DNA of 64,000 nucleotides from Mesorhizobium sp. (GTDB lineage: Bacteria > Pseudomonadota > Alphaproteobacteria > Rhizobiales > Rhizobiaceae), in contig SUGL01000022.1 of the NCBI GenBank assembly GCA_004963905.1, forward strand, positions 1 to 64,000. The letters are read 5' to 3'. This document shows positions 1 to 8,106 of the stretch, one piece after another (the first letter of the stretch is position 1; every line of letters begins with the position of its first letter). The translations under genes were made by a program, and so were the position numbers. Under the pieces are notes generated by a model that did no database searches, was not told the origin of the DNA, and saw nothing but the letters and a program-made list of their open reading frames with translations.

Positions 1-505
1 ACTTTTCGACATCCCAGAAATCAGCCCAGGTTGTGGGCCTCGGGTTGCTAGCAGGGAATGATTCAGTATTGTAAACCATGTTGTACGAATACATGGGCCA
101 GGCGACGCCGAACGGCTGCTTGGCGAATTCAAACATGCCGTCCAGCTCTTCCTTCTTGTGAATCGAATAATCGATCTTCTCGAGGAGGCCTTTTCCATCG
201 GCGGTAATGGCAGTAGTTTGCGCTACAGCGCCGACGTCAAGCGTAACGTTGCCCGATTTCACCATCAACTCAATCGCGGACATGCTTGCATCCTCGGTGA
301 TCGCATTCACCTTGATACCTGTCTCAGCTTCGAATGGTTTGACAAAGGCCTCAATCGTGGCTTTACCCACATCGCCGCCCCCCACCGTCACCGTTAATTG
401 ACCCGACGATTGCGCAGAAGCCGGGAGAACGGAGGACAGTGCGCCGGCTGCGACAGCTGACGAGGTCGTTTGCATGAAACGTCTGCGATTTATCCAGAAG
501 CTCAT
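1..505 (-). CDS. ABC transporter substrate-binding protein, PotD/PotF-like (partial, C-terminus outside window)
   Basis: Seen: an open frame runs from an ATG at 505 leftwards off the window edge (168 residues visible). It begins MSFWINRRRFMQTTSSAVAAG, a twin-arginine type signal (RRRFM) followed by a hydrophobic stretch and an ASA-Q cleavage-like site. The mature part starts QLTVTVGGGDVGKATIEAF and contains KPFEAETGIKV, the usual start of periplasmic binding proteins for polyamine/Fe3+-type importers. It should bind a small solute in the periplasm and hand it to a membrane permease that lies outside the window. Its promoter carries the 45-bp module shared with three other operons here, so it is probably co-regulated with the M24 hydrolase at 2169-3344 and the peptide-type transporter at 8-13.7 kb. 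The ligand cannot be told from sequence. Confidence 0.85.
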   Translation of the reverse strand, partial: MSFWINRRRFMQTTSSAVAAGALSSVLPASAQSSGQLTVTVGGGDVGKATIEAFVKPFEAETGIKVNAITEDASMSAIELMVKSGNVTLDVGAVAQTTAITADGKGLLEKIDYSIHKKEELDGMFEFAKQPFGVAWPMYSYNMVYNTESFPASNPRPTTWADFWDVEK

Positions 506-1403
506 CTTAGTTCCCCTTTTTGGTGGTTAACGCTGACCACGTGTACGTCACGAATTTGTGTGCTCTACGGCCAAAAGCGCATTGTAAGTGATGATCGGTG
601 GCACGAGAGTTTTCGTCAAATTCAGTTTACATATTAGCGTCATCTAGGAGCGAGATGGACCCCTACATCTGAGTTGAGCTCATGTATTCATTCGTTCTCG
701 TGTTGGCAATGAGGGCGGTGGAGGTCGCCGATGCGACAGCTCCCATTCACCTATCAACTGCGGAGGTCCGAGAAAAAACCTTGCTGAGGATGCAAGGAGA
801 TCTGTGAGGCGTAACGCGGCCGAGCCGCGGCCGACGATGCGCTTCGCCTCAATATAGAAAGAGAAACTGGCAGGGTTTTGCGGTCTGAGGCGGCACAGAG
901 TTACACGATTGGGGCCGACCTTTTTCGCTGCCGGCAACGTCGGTAGAGGCCCCGCGCCAATTCGTGTTGCAGCAACTTGCAGCTCCGATGCCGCTAATAA
1001 CCGCCCTCACCCGATCGGCCGGATCGTCCCCTCTGAGCAGATCTTGTTGCTTCGATCGTTGATCCGTCACCACAGTGAGCTTAGGGGCGCGAAGTAGCTC
1101 CGGAGCTGAGTGGGACCGGAGGAGCAGGCAAGACGACGCCACCAACACGTAGATCATCGCCGCCGCCGCCCGGTGTGGGGTGAGAAGCCCCTATCAGCGC
1201 TTTTTGCGAGCGCGGCTCGTTCAACTGATCATCTCCCGCAGATATTATGCAGCTGACGCAAGAGCGGGATCGCCCGGGATAACGGTTTCCGCCGAGGTCC
1301 CCTCTACGGTTGCGCGATGCTCAGGAAAACTCAGGTCGCCGGAATAAGCCCTGATCGGCTTGGGCGAAATAGCGCTCAAGGTGCTCAGGGTGCGACCGAC
1401 CAG
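506..1403. other. Non-coding stretch upstream of the binding-protein gene
   Basis: I see no convincing gene between 506 and 1403. The only clear element is the regulatory module at 614-657. Open frames here lack recognisable domains and plausible ribosome-binding sites. The right part may be decayed sequence belonging to the broken dioxygenase gene that follows. Confidence 0.5.
614..657 (-). promoter_or_regulatory. Shared regulatory module, copy 1 (upstream of binding protein)
   Basis: Read on the minus strand: palindrome CATCT-N7-AGATG (641-657), then 12 nt, then AAACTGAAT, then a TTGACG box resembling a -35 element (21 nt after the palindrome). The same layout recurs upstream of the genes starting at 3344, 13706 and 16469. 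The -10 regions are poor, which fits an activator bound at the palindrome. The regulator is unknown. Confidence 0.7.
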
Positions 1404-2165
1404 CTAGGCTCTCCCGACGATCGGGTTGATCGTGTCGTCGCAGAGCCTGTCGCCGACGTTCAGGCTTTCGAAGTAAGCCGTGGGCAGAATGTTCTGGCGC
1501 CCGTTAAAGATGGAGCCATCGGGCATGAAGGCCGCCGTCATCGCGATCCGGCGGCGGCGGCTCAGTTGGCCCCGGCGCCATGCGCCGTAAGGCCGTTGTG
1601 AAAGCTGCAATCGCCCGCGAGCATTGGCACTGCGACAGGGTCCGTCTCTGCCATCGTGGGGTAGATTTTGAAGAGCCCCCAAGGTTTTCCCGATATCGAT
1701 GTTGTCGTAGCCGGCTAGCTTGTGGCTGCCCGGCATGAACGACAGGCAGCCATTTAGCGGTGTCGCATCCTCGAGCGGCGATCCAGATCGAGATCGCGTC
1801 GCGCGACTGGAATGACCAGTAGGGATTGTCCAAGTACCACGCAGTCGGGTTGCTCTTTGATCAACGCCGGGTCGAGATAAATGCGCATCGCGGCCTGGCG
1901 GGCAAGGGCGCTGGCCATGTTGCCGATCTCGGGGCCGCGAATGTAGCGGTTTATCGTCTGATTAAGCTGCGAGACGTTGATCCGCTGCGTAAAGACCTTG
2001 TCGTAGTAGCGGTCGTCGCCGTCGAGCCGGTCGATACCGCCTGGGGGATCTTGCGGCCAGCCATCATCTCAACTGCCTCGAGGACGGCGGCTTTGTTCGG
2101 CCACCTCGGCCGGCGACAAAAGAGCTGGGATGTGCACGAACCCTTGTTCCTGGTATTCTCGCACC
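1404..2165 (-). pseudogene. Phytanoyl-CoA dioxygenase (PhyH) family gene, multiply frameshifted
   Basis: Reading leftwards and switching frames gives a recognisable PhyH-family 2OG-Fe(II) oxygenase. Successive pieces are VREYQEQGFVHIPALLSP near the start, QLNQTINRYIRGPEIGNMA, then LDNPYWSFQSRDAISIWIA, FMPGSHKLAGYDNIDIGKTL, and a C-terminal piece ending near 1404 with SRRRRIAMTAAFMPDGS. These lie in at least three frames, so the gene is dead unless sequencing errors are responsible. It starts just after the M24 stop codon (2169), so it was probably the second gene of that operon. PhyH enzymes hydroxylate small molecules or lipids and include ectoine hydroxylase, but the substrate here is unknown. 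Confidence 0.75.
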
Positions 2166-2168
2166 TGA

Positions 2169-3344
2169 TCATGCGCGATAGAGCGTGGGTGGTGTTTGGC
2201 TCAGTAGTTCCGCACCACGCTCTGTCACCAGGACGTGAGCGCCAACCCCGAATAAGTAGCCGTTTTCGCTGCACAATATATTTGGCATGTGCAAGGTCAT
2301 GCCGGACTTCAGGATATCCTCCGCGCCCGGCTCCAAGCTCAGGTCACCGCGTTCAGTCCAATTGATGCCAGTCTGGTATCCGGTGCGTTGGCGGAAAACT
2401 CCCTTTCTCCCAGATCGCTTCAGCACCTCACGGCCGGCAGCGTCGACTGCCGCCGCGGAGGTGCCCGGCTTAACTGCGGCAACAAGAGCGTCAATAACCT
2501 CCTCGGCCAAGCAGTGTAGAGACTCAGCCTCAGGATGTCGGCCAAGCACAGCGCACCGGACCATCCCTACGGCGTATCCGTATTTTGACGCGCCGATTTC
2601 CAGAAAAGCCGGCTCGTTATTACTAATTGGATGCTGGGATGGGGGTGCATGCGGCAGCTTCGTCCGTTCCCCGAACAAAATGGTACCGCCAGAAAGCCCA
2701 ACTTCCCCGCCAGAGTTGCTGGCCTCTGCCCTGACGGCAGCCGCCATGGTCGCCGCCACCTCCTGTTCGGTAACACCTTCCCGTAGCGAACCTTGGAAGG
2801 TTCGCACTGCCAGGTCAGTCATGCGCATCGCGTCGCGCATGCACTCGAGTTCTAGCTCGCCCTTCACCGCTGCAACCGAAGAAACTAGACGAGTCGCATC
2901 GATAACTTTTAAGTCGGGAAGGTGAGCCTGAACCGCATTGACATCTGCCAGCGCGAGGTTCCAGCAGCCAAGCTCAAAACCGGTCCTCTTGCTTTGCAAC
3001 CCATACCGACGAAGGACGTCGGCACACACTTTCCCAAAATCTTGCTGGTGGGTATAAGTAACTATCTCATCGATGCAACTATACGAACAAACCGCTTGTT
3101 CGTCATACTGCCGGACAACAAAAGTTGGCGACCGACCGGGCACCATGATCAAAGGAAACGGTGCGAAGTATCCACCACTGCCGTCGTATCCGCTGAGATA
3201 CCGCAGATGGCCATGGGCAGTAACTACAAGCGCGTCTAGCCCCGCGCTCGCCACTGCCTCCAGCACGTTGAGCTGCCTGCGCTCGTACTCGGATCTCGGG
3301 AACGGGACACCCGTCAGAGGAATAGCTGAGGACATCGTCGCCAT
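2169..3344 (-). CDS. M24 (pita-bread) family hydrolase, creatinase/ectoine-hydrolase-like
   Basis: 391 residues. The N-terminal creatinase-type domain (about 1-165) contains DALVVTAHGHLRYLSGYDG. The C-terminal pita-bread fold follows (about 170-385). Where metallo-aminopeptidases have two aspartate ligands, this protein has LEIGASKYGYAVGMVRC (Glu and Gly), so the canonical dinuclear metal site is missing. That is typical of metal-independent C-N hydrolases such as creatinase and ectoine hydrolase rather than aminopeptidase P. The start at 3344 is supported by a GAGGTGAG ribosome site 5-6 nt upstream. The promoter at 3469-3512 carries the shared module. A broken PhyH-type gene follows directly. 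Function is probably hydrolysis of an amide or cyclic amidine compound imported by the neighbouring transporters; the exact substrate is not readable. Confidence 0.8.
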   Translation of the reverse strand: MATMSSAIPLTGVPFPRSEYERRQLNVLEAVASAGLDALVVTAHGHLRYLSGYDGSGGYFAPFPLIMVPGRSPTFVVRQYDEQAVCSYSCIDEIVTYTHQQDFGKVCADVLRRYGLQSKRTGFELGCWNLALADVNAVQAHLPDLKVIDATRLVSSVAAVKGELELECMRDAMRMTDLAVRTFQGSLREGVTEQEVAATMAAAVRAEASNSGGEVGLSGGTILFGERTKLPHAPPSQHPISNNEPAFLEIGASKYGYAVGMVRCAVLGRHPEAESLHCLAEEVIDALVAAVKPGTSAAAVDAAGREVLKRSGRKGVFRQRTGYQTGINWTERGDLSLEPGAEDILKSGMTLHMPNILCSENGYLFGVGAHVLVTERGAELLSQTPPTLYRA

Positions 3345-3468
3345 ATCTCACCTCAATGATTTGCCATGTTGTGGTTCGGTTACGCAACAGTACGCATCGG
3401 ACCGATGTTCGGAGATGTCGCTTAACGTGCTTTGGTTTAGGCAGACATTCAACGGTCCTAGCGGCTTG

Positions 3469-3512
3469 CGTCAAATGGAGTTTTTATATCGTCGTCATCT
3501 GGCGGCGAGATG
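3469..3512 (-). promoter_or_regulatory. Shared regulatory module, copy 2 (upstream of M24 gene)
   Basis: Minus strand: CATCT-N7-AGATG palindrome at 3496-3512, then 12 nt, AAACTCCAT in place of AAACTGAAT, then TTGACG (21 nt after the palindrome) with TGAATG 17 nt further as a weak -10 candidate. Spacing is identical to copies 1 and 3. Confidence 0.7.
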
Positions 3513-3904
3513 ACAGCTAAGGCACAGCGATCGATGAGGATAATTCCTGCTCCGCCACACGCCCATTCGCGTGCTGCGGTCGGGGCAAATCGGGCGCTTG
3601 ATCGAACTGGTCCGCGCACGGCATGGATGGGCTGATCGGCGGGATCGTCACGCGTGCGGGTCCGGTCACTGACGCTGATTTCGCGCCGGCCGACCAGGAG
3701 GCGCTCGCCCGCCTCAAGCTCCGGCCGGTCTTCGTCGGGATCGAGCGCGACCTCATCCGCGCGGCCATCGACGCCCAGCCGCAGGCTGTGCGCACGCGGC
3801 TGACCCAGACAATCACCGGTTTGACCTCGTTCATGCGAGAACAATCAAAATTGTGCCCCGCGGGTATCGCAAAGCTCGGTCGTCCCACTTCAGCGAAGGT
3901 GGCC
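3513..3904. other. Unassigned sequence between M24 promoter and IS3 remnant
   Basis: The plus strand holds an open frame (3623-4003) with protein-like composition (MDGLIGGIVTRAGPVTDADF...), but I do not recognise a family. It runs antisense into the IS3 remnant, so its 3' part is not real. It may be a fragment of a recombinase or other mobile-element gene. Confidence 0.3.
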
Positions 3905-4186
3905 ATAAGTCCTGACGTTGCCCCAATCAGCCCTCGTTCACTACTGGTCTCTGTTCTCCTCGTGGTCCGTTCTGGACCGAGTTGCAAAGTCGTTCGGGGG
4001 TGAGGCCGCGCACGCTCGTGTGCGGCCGGTGCTCGTTGTAGTCGATACTCATTCTTCGATGATGCAACTTCCGCGGCCATCCCTCGACGAAGCCGTTTTG
4101 GTCGGCTTGCCGGGCGCGATGTAGTGCCATTCAATACGGTTGTCCTCCTGCCACTGCAGGATCGCCCGCGCCGTCAGCTCGGGGCC
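3905..4186 (-). pseudogene. IS3-family transposase C-terminal remnant
   Basis: On the minus strand, starting at 4186, frame-switching translation gives PELTARAILQWQEDNRIEW, HYIAPGKPTKT (normally GKPTQNGFVE), then DYNEHRPHTSVRGLTPERL. This is the end of the DDE domain of an IS3/IS407-group OrfB transposase. It is frameshifted and missing everything upstream of the SDNG motif because the IS110 element at 4187 interrupts it there. Confidence 0.8.
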
Positions 4187-4876
4187 GTAGCACCTACGGA
4201 ATCGAGGAGCGGCGGCAGCCAACCCATTCCGGAGAGACCGACCATGACCACTCTAGATTCTACACCCGCCGCCGCGGTGCTGGTAGCGATTGACATTTGC
4301 TACGTCCGCAATGAAGTCGTTATCGAAACACTTGGCTACAAGCGCCGGCGTCGCCCTTTTGGTCCTTAACACCCGTGCCGAACACGACCATCTGATCGAA
4401 GTGCTGAGGCGTACGGCCGACCTATGGTCTGCGCCTTTGAGGCGACAGGGAACTATCATCGGCCCATTGCATGGCGCTTGGCTGAGGCGGGCTTTGAGAT
4501 GCGCCTGTTGTCGTCGTTGGCGCTCGCCCGAACACGCGAAGCCTGCACAACAGCTGGGACAAGAACGATCCCAAGGATGCGCAGGTGATCCTGCACATGC
4601 TCAGGATCCAGGCGACACAGGTCTAGCATGATCCGCTGCGCGCCGGCATCAACGACGTGCAGGAACTGTCGAAGACGCATGAAGCGATCGCCGGGGCCAA
4701 GACCGAGATCCAGCACCGTATCCTGACGCATTACCTGCCGCTGTATTTTCCCGAGATCGATCGCTTCCGGGGAAACAGTCGTAGCGACTGGTTCTTCGCC
4801 TTCCTCGATGCTTTTCCGACCCCAGCAAGGATCACGGCGCTGACGAAGGAGGAGGTTGTGACAGCAGCCTGGGAGA
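4187..4876 (+). mobile_element. Truncated IS110-family element (copy 1)
   Basis: This stretch is nearly identical to the IS110 copy at 40459-42115: left end GTAGCACCTACGG, tnp start at 4243 (MTTLDSTPAAAVLVAIDI), two frameshifts also present in the other copy, an extra stop near 4624, and loss of everything after ...LTKEEVVTAAW. The 5' leader is only about 56 nt and lacks the roughly 97 nt carrying the long hairpin found in copy 2. It ends a few bases before the stop codon of the CocE gene. It interrupts an IS3 remnant at the same codon as copy 2. Confidence 0.85.
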
Positions 4877-4882
4877 GCACCC

Positions 4883-6664
4883 TTATTCAACCACAGGCAG
4901 AAGGATGTGAGAGGGATGGTGGCGTTCGTGATGGATAGTGTTCTTCGCCACGACGGTGGTTGTTTCGGTGGCGTTATTGCTGCCTGTGTTCAGGTTGCGT
5001 GCGAAGTGCGGGAAGCTGCTGCTCGATACTTGCACGCGGATGCGGTGGCCGGGCCCGAACCAATTGCCCGTCGCCTGCATATCCACCTCAATCAGATAGA
5101 TTTCGCCCGGCGTCATCAGCTTCGGCTCCTTGTAGCCTTCGCGGTAGCGCGCTCGGGCGATGCCGGTCCTGAGATTATAGACGCGGCCATCAGGGTAGAC
5201 ATCGCTTAGCTGCACGACGAAGTCCGTATCGGTCGCCGAGGAGGACACGTAAAGCACAGCCTTCAGCGGCCCGGTAACCTCTAGACCTTCGCGGAGCGGC
5301 TCGGACGTGAACACCAAACGGTCTTGCCGCAGGTCCACTTGGTGCTGGTCGACTGCGTTTCCGGGGGACCGGAGCTCGGCACGGCGGCCCTGCCCCGGGG
5401 GGACTGCGAAGTTCTCGGGGCTGGGCACGGGATCAAGGGGGTCATAGCGATAGTTGTCAGCAGGCCCCGAAGCCATCGTGGTGCACAGTTTGCCGTCACC
5501 ATTGCTTGTATTCGCATTACCTTCGCTGGCGAGGTAGTAGGGCACGAAACGGGTCCCCGGCAGCGGCCAGCTATCTGCCGACTTCCAGCGGTTCGCCCCC
5601 ATCAGGTAATATTGCACGTGCGGCATCTTGAAGTCGCCGCTGTCATCGTCGTTACACAGCCAGTGGTTAAACCAGCTCAGATAGATCGACCAATAATCCC
5701 GCCGAATGTCGCCAACGTCGCGCTCGCCCACGAAATGCGGTGTGCAGGCCTGTTCGCTTTTGCAATGAGCGGTTGGAGAGATGATTATGAATTGATTGCG
5801 CCGCGACTTCTCCGACGTAGACTGCTTCCTGAACATGTTGAACAGTTTTGCCGTCTCGCCGACATCCGTGTCGTACCACGAATTGACAAACAGTGCCGGC
5901 ACGTCCGGGCGCGAGGTCTCATCAAAGAACGGGAATTTGTCCCACCAGAGGTCACCGGTCTCATGTGTGATCCAGTCGCGCCAATCGGTGGGATGGCTTC
6001 CAACACGATCCGCGGCGTCGGCGAGTGGCAGGGCTTCCAGCGCCTCGTATAGATCAACGTTTGGAACGGGCTGCGAGCGCTGGTTGGCATCCTGGACGAA
6101 CCACTGGAAGGCCCAGCCGATCTCCGGCACGCCCGAAACCAGAACGCTGAATTTCCGCCAACGCAAGGCGCCGCCGGGTCCCTGCGGCAAGAGCGCCTTC
6201 AGCGCCGCCGGCCGCCGCTGCGACATCATCACCTGGTTAATGCCGAGCGCAGAGCAGCCGTACCCACCGACCTTGCCGTTGGACCAGGGCTGCGAAGCGA
6301 CCCACGACACGGTATCGTAGCCGTCGTCTGCATCGCTTTCAGCCGGATGGAACGTGCCCTCTGAACGGAAGCGGCCGCGGATATCCTGCACCACGACCGC
6401 GAAGCCTTGGCCGGCGAACATGTAGGCGAGACCGCTTTTCGTCTCCGAAGCCGAGGCACGATAGGGGGCTTTGTCATACTGCGTGCGGATCAGGATGGTC
6501 GGCAGTTGATCCCCGGTCTCACGCGGACGGTAGATATCCGCGTAGAGACCGACGCCGTCACGCATGGCTACACGGACATCCTTTTCGAGATCGACCTCGA
6601 AAAGCGGTTTTGGGAAGGGAACGAGACCGTTGCCATCATCCATCTTGTCCGGTGTGCTGGTCAT
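4883..6664 (-). CDS. CocE/NonD family hydrolase (X-Pro dipeptidyl-peptidase S15 type)
   Basis: About 593 residues from the ATG at 6664, which overlaps the amidase stop as ATGA (translational coupling). The N-terminal alpha/beta-hydrolase domain has RDGVGLYADIYRP and the nucleophile elbow GGYGCSALG. Later come NSWYDTDVGETAK (likely acid residue) and ISPTAHC (likely catalytic His). The C-terminal X-Pro dipeptidyl-peptidase jelly-roll domain includes TGPLKAVLYVSSSATDTDFV and TPGEIYLIEVDM. Members hydrolyse acyl, ester or amide bonds (cocaine esterase, glutaryl-7-ACA acylase, PepX). No signal peptide is visible, so it is probably cytoplasmic. It is the last gene of the transporter/amidase unit, which suggests intracellular processing of an imported conjugate. 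The stop codon abuts the IS110 remnant. Confidence 0.85.
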   Translation of the reverse strand: MTSTPDKMDDGNGLVPFPKPLFEVDLEKDVRVAMRDGVGLYADIYRPRETGDQLPTILIRTQYDKAPYRASASETKSGLAYMFAGQGFAVVVQDIRGRFRSEGTFHPAESDADDGYDTVSWVASQPWSNGKVGGYGCSALGINQVMMSQRRPAALKALLPQGPGGALRWRKFSVLVSGVPEIGWAFQWFVQDANQRSQPVPNVDLYEALEALPLADAADRVGSHPTDWRDWITHETGDLWWDKFPFFDETSRPDVPALFVNSWYDTDVGETAKLFNMFRKQSTSEKSRRNQFIIISPTAHCKSEQACTPHFVGERDVGDIRRDYWSIYLSWFNHWLCNDDDSGDFKMPHVQYYLMGANRWKSADSWPLPGTRFVPYYLASEGNANTSNGDGKLCTTMASGPADNYRYDPLDPVPSPENFAVPPGQGRRAELRSPGNAVDQHQVDLRQDRLVFTSEPLREGLEVTGPLKAVLYVSSSATDTDFVVQLSDVYPDGRVYNLRTGIARARYREGYKEPKLMTPGEIYLIEVDMQATGNWFGPGHRIRVQVSSSSFPHFARNLNTGSNNATETTTVVAKNTIHHERHHPSHILLPVVE

Positions 6665-8094
6665 TTGTCGCCTGCCCAGATCTTCGGGCGCCGGTGGGCC
6701 CAAGGTCTAGCTTCCTCCAGATCGCGTGCGACACGGACCAGCGTGGCCTCGTCGCCAAAGCGACCGACGATCTGAATCCCGATCGGCAGCCCGTCGGCGC
6801 TTTGTGCCAATGGCAAGGAGACCGAAGGTTGTCCGGTGACATTGAATACCCCAGTGTACTGGAGATTCGCGGCGTCCGCTTCCTTGAATTCTTCCGCGGA
6901 CAGCGTCGGGTTGGTCGTGCTGTTGATGCCGCCGTGCGGTAGGGCTGTCATTGGCATTGTGGGGGTCACCAGGATGTCGAACGGATGTATCGCCTCACCC
7001 ACCCGGCGCCGCATTCTCTGCAAGACCTTTTCTACGTCGCCCGCACGTCCCTTGAAATTTCGGCCATACTCATAAAGCTTGAGATTGATGGGCTCCAAAG
7101 TATCCGCGTCTATAGCGCGTCTCACGGCCCGCGCCCCGTCTTCAAGTGAAGTCGCGGTGAAACATGCCCTGGAGAGCATTACTCGCGTGTATTCGATGGA
7201 CTCATATGGCGGCTCGATGTCGGTGATGATGTGACCCATTTCCTCAAGAAGGGAGGCCGTCGCCTCGACAGCGTCCTGAACGTCCGGCTCGAGATCGACT
7301 GCGCCCCATTTGGTTCTCGCCACCCCCACTCTCAGCGTTCCGGTCGGCCGTGAAAGTTCATCGATATAGGGACGGTCCGGCTGAACGATGATAAATGGGT
7401 CGCCAGGATAGGGCTTGGAAAAGACGTCGAGCGCGGCGGCCATGTCGCGAACTGTCCGACATAGGACAAACTCGCGCGTCAGGCCAAACGACGCATCCTG
7501 GTTGTTTGGACCGCCGGAAACACGTCCGCGGGACGGATTCAGCCCGACAAGTCCTGACCAGGCGGCAGGGATGCGAATTGACCCGCCGCCATCGCTGCCG
7601 TGCGCAATAGGCGTGATTCCCGCGGCCACCGCCGCGGCTGCTCCGGCAGACGAGCCGCCTGTAGATCGTTCCAACTTCCACGGATTGCGAGTGATGCCAT
7701 TAAGAATGCTCTCACTCAATACGGACATCCCAAGCTCCGGTGTGGTCGTTCTTCCTATCGTCCGGAGCCCGCTCTTCCGAGCGCTTTGAAAGAAGTAACT
7801 GTCGGTGTCAGAGCGACAGCCCTTGAACAGACGGCTTCCTTTTTCCTGGAGGCGGCCAGCTTCGGTGCCCCCGATATCCTTGCGAAGGAAAGGCACGCCG
7901 TGGAAAAGCCCTCCGCTCGCGCCAGCCACGGTTTCGGCATCTTCGTAGAGCTCGATGACGGCGTTGATGCGAGGATTGACCTCGTCGTGCGCCTCACCGG
8001 CCAGCCGCACCAACTCAGAGGGTGTTACCTGACCACTTGTCACTAGAGCGGCCAGACCGGTGGCATCGCAACAGACATACTCGCTCAATCTCAT
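6661..8094 (-). CDS. Amidase signature family protein
   Basis: 477 residues, the usual size for the family. The Ser-cisSer-Lys machinery is visible: RKDIGGTEAG (Lys), the glycine/serine motif STGGSSAGAAAAVAAG and GSDGGGSIRIPAAWSGLVGL (nucleophile Ser). It hydrolyses a carboxamide to acid plus ammonia or amine. It starts 12 nt after the transporter ATPase gene and overlaps the CocE gene by ATGA, so all belong to one transcript led from 13706. The substrate is unknown. The combination with an oligopeptide-type importer points to an amide-bearing nutrient rather than to GatA function, since no gatB or gatC is nearby. Confidence 0.9.
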   Translation of the reverse strand: MRLSEYVCCDATGLAALVTSGQVTPSELVRLAGEAHDEVNPRINAVIELYEDAETVAGASGGLFHGVPFLRKDIGGTEAGRLQEKGSRLFKGCRSDTDSYFFQSARKSGLRTIGRTTTPELGMSVLSESILNGITRNPWKLERSTGGSSAGAAAAVAAGITPIAHGSDGGGSIRIPAAWSGLVGLNPSRGRVSGGPNNQDASFGLTREFVLCRTVRDMAAALDVFSKPYPGDPFIIVQPDRPYIDELSRPTGTLRVGVARTKWGAVDLEPDVQDAVEATASLLEEMGHIITDIEPPYESIEYTRVMLSRACFTATSLEDGARAVRRAIDADTLEPINLKLYEYGRNFKGRAGDVEKVLQRMRRRVGEAIHPFDILVTPTMPMTALPHGGINSTTNPTLSAEEFKEADAANLQYTGVFNVTGQPSVSLPLAQSADGLPIGIQIVGRFGDEATLVRVARDLEEARPWAHRRPKIWAGDK

Positions 8095-8106
8095 GTTGAT
8101 GATGCC

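Noticed and set aside
2287..2925. Plus-strand open frame opposite the M24 gene
   Set aside because: Shadow of the M24 coding sequence; the minus strand carries recognisable motifs.
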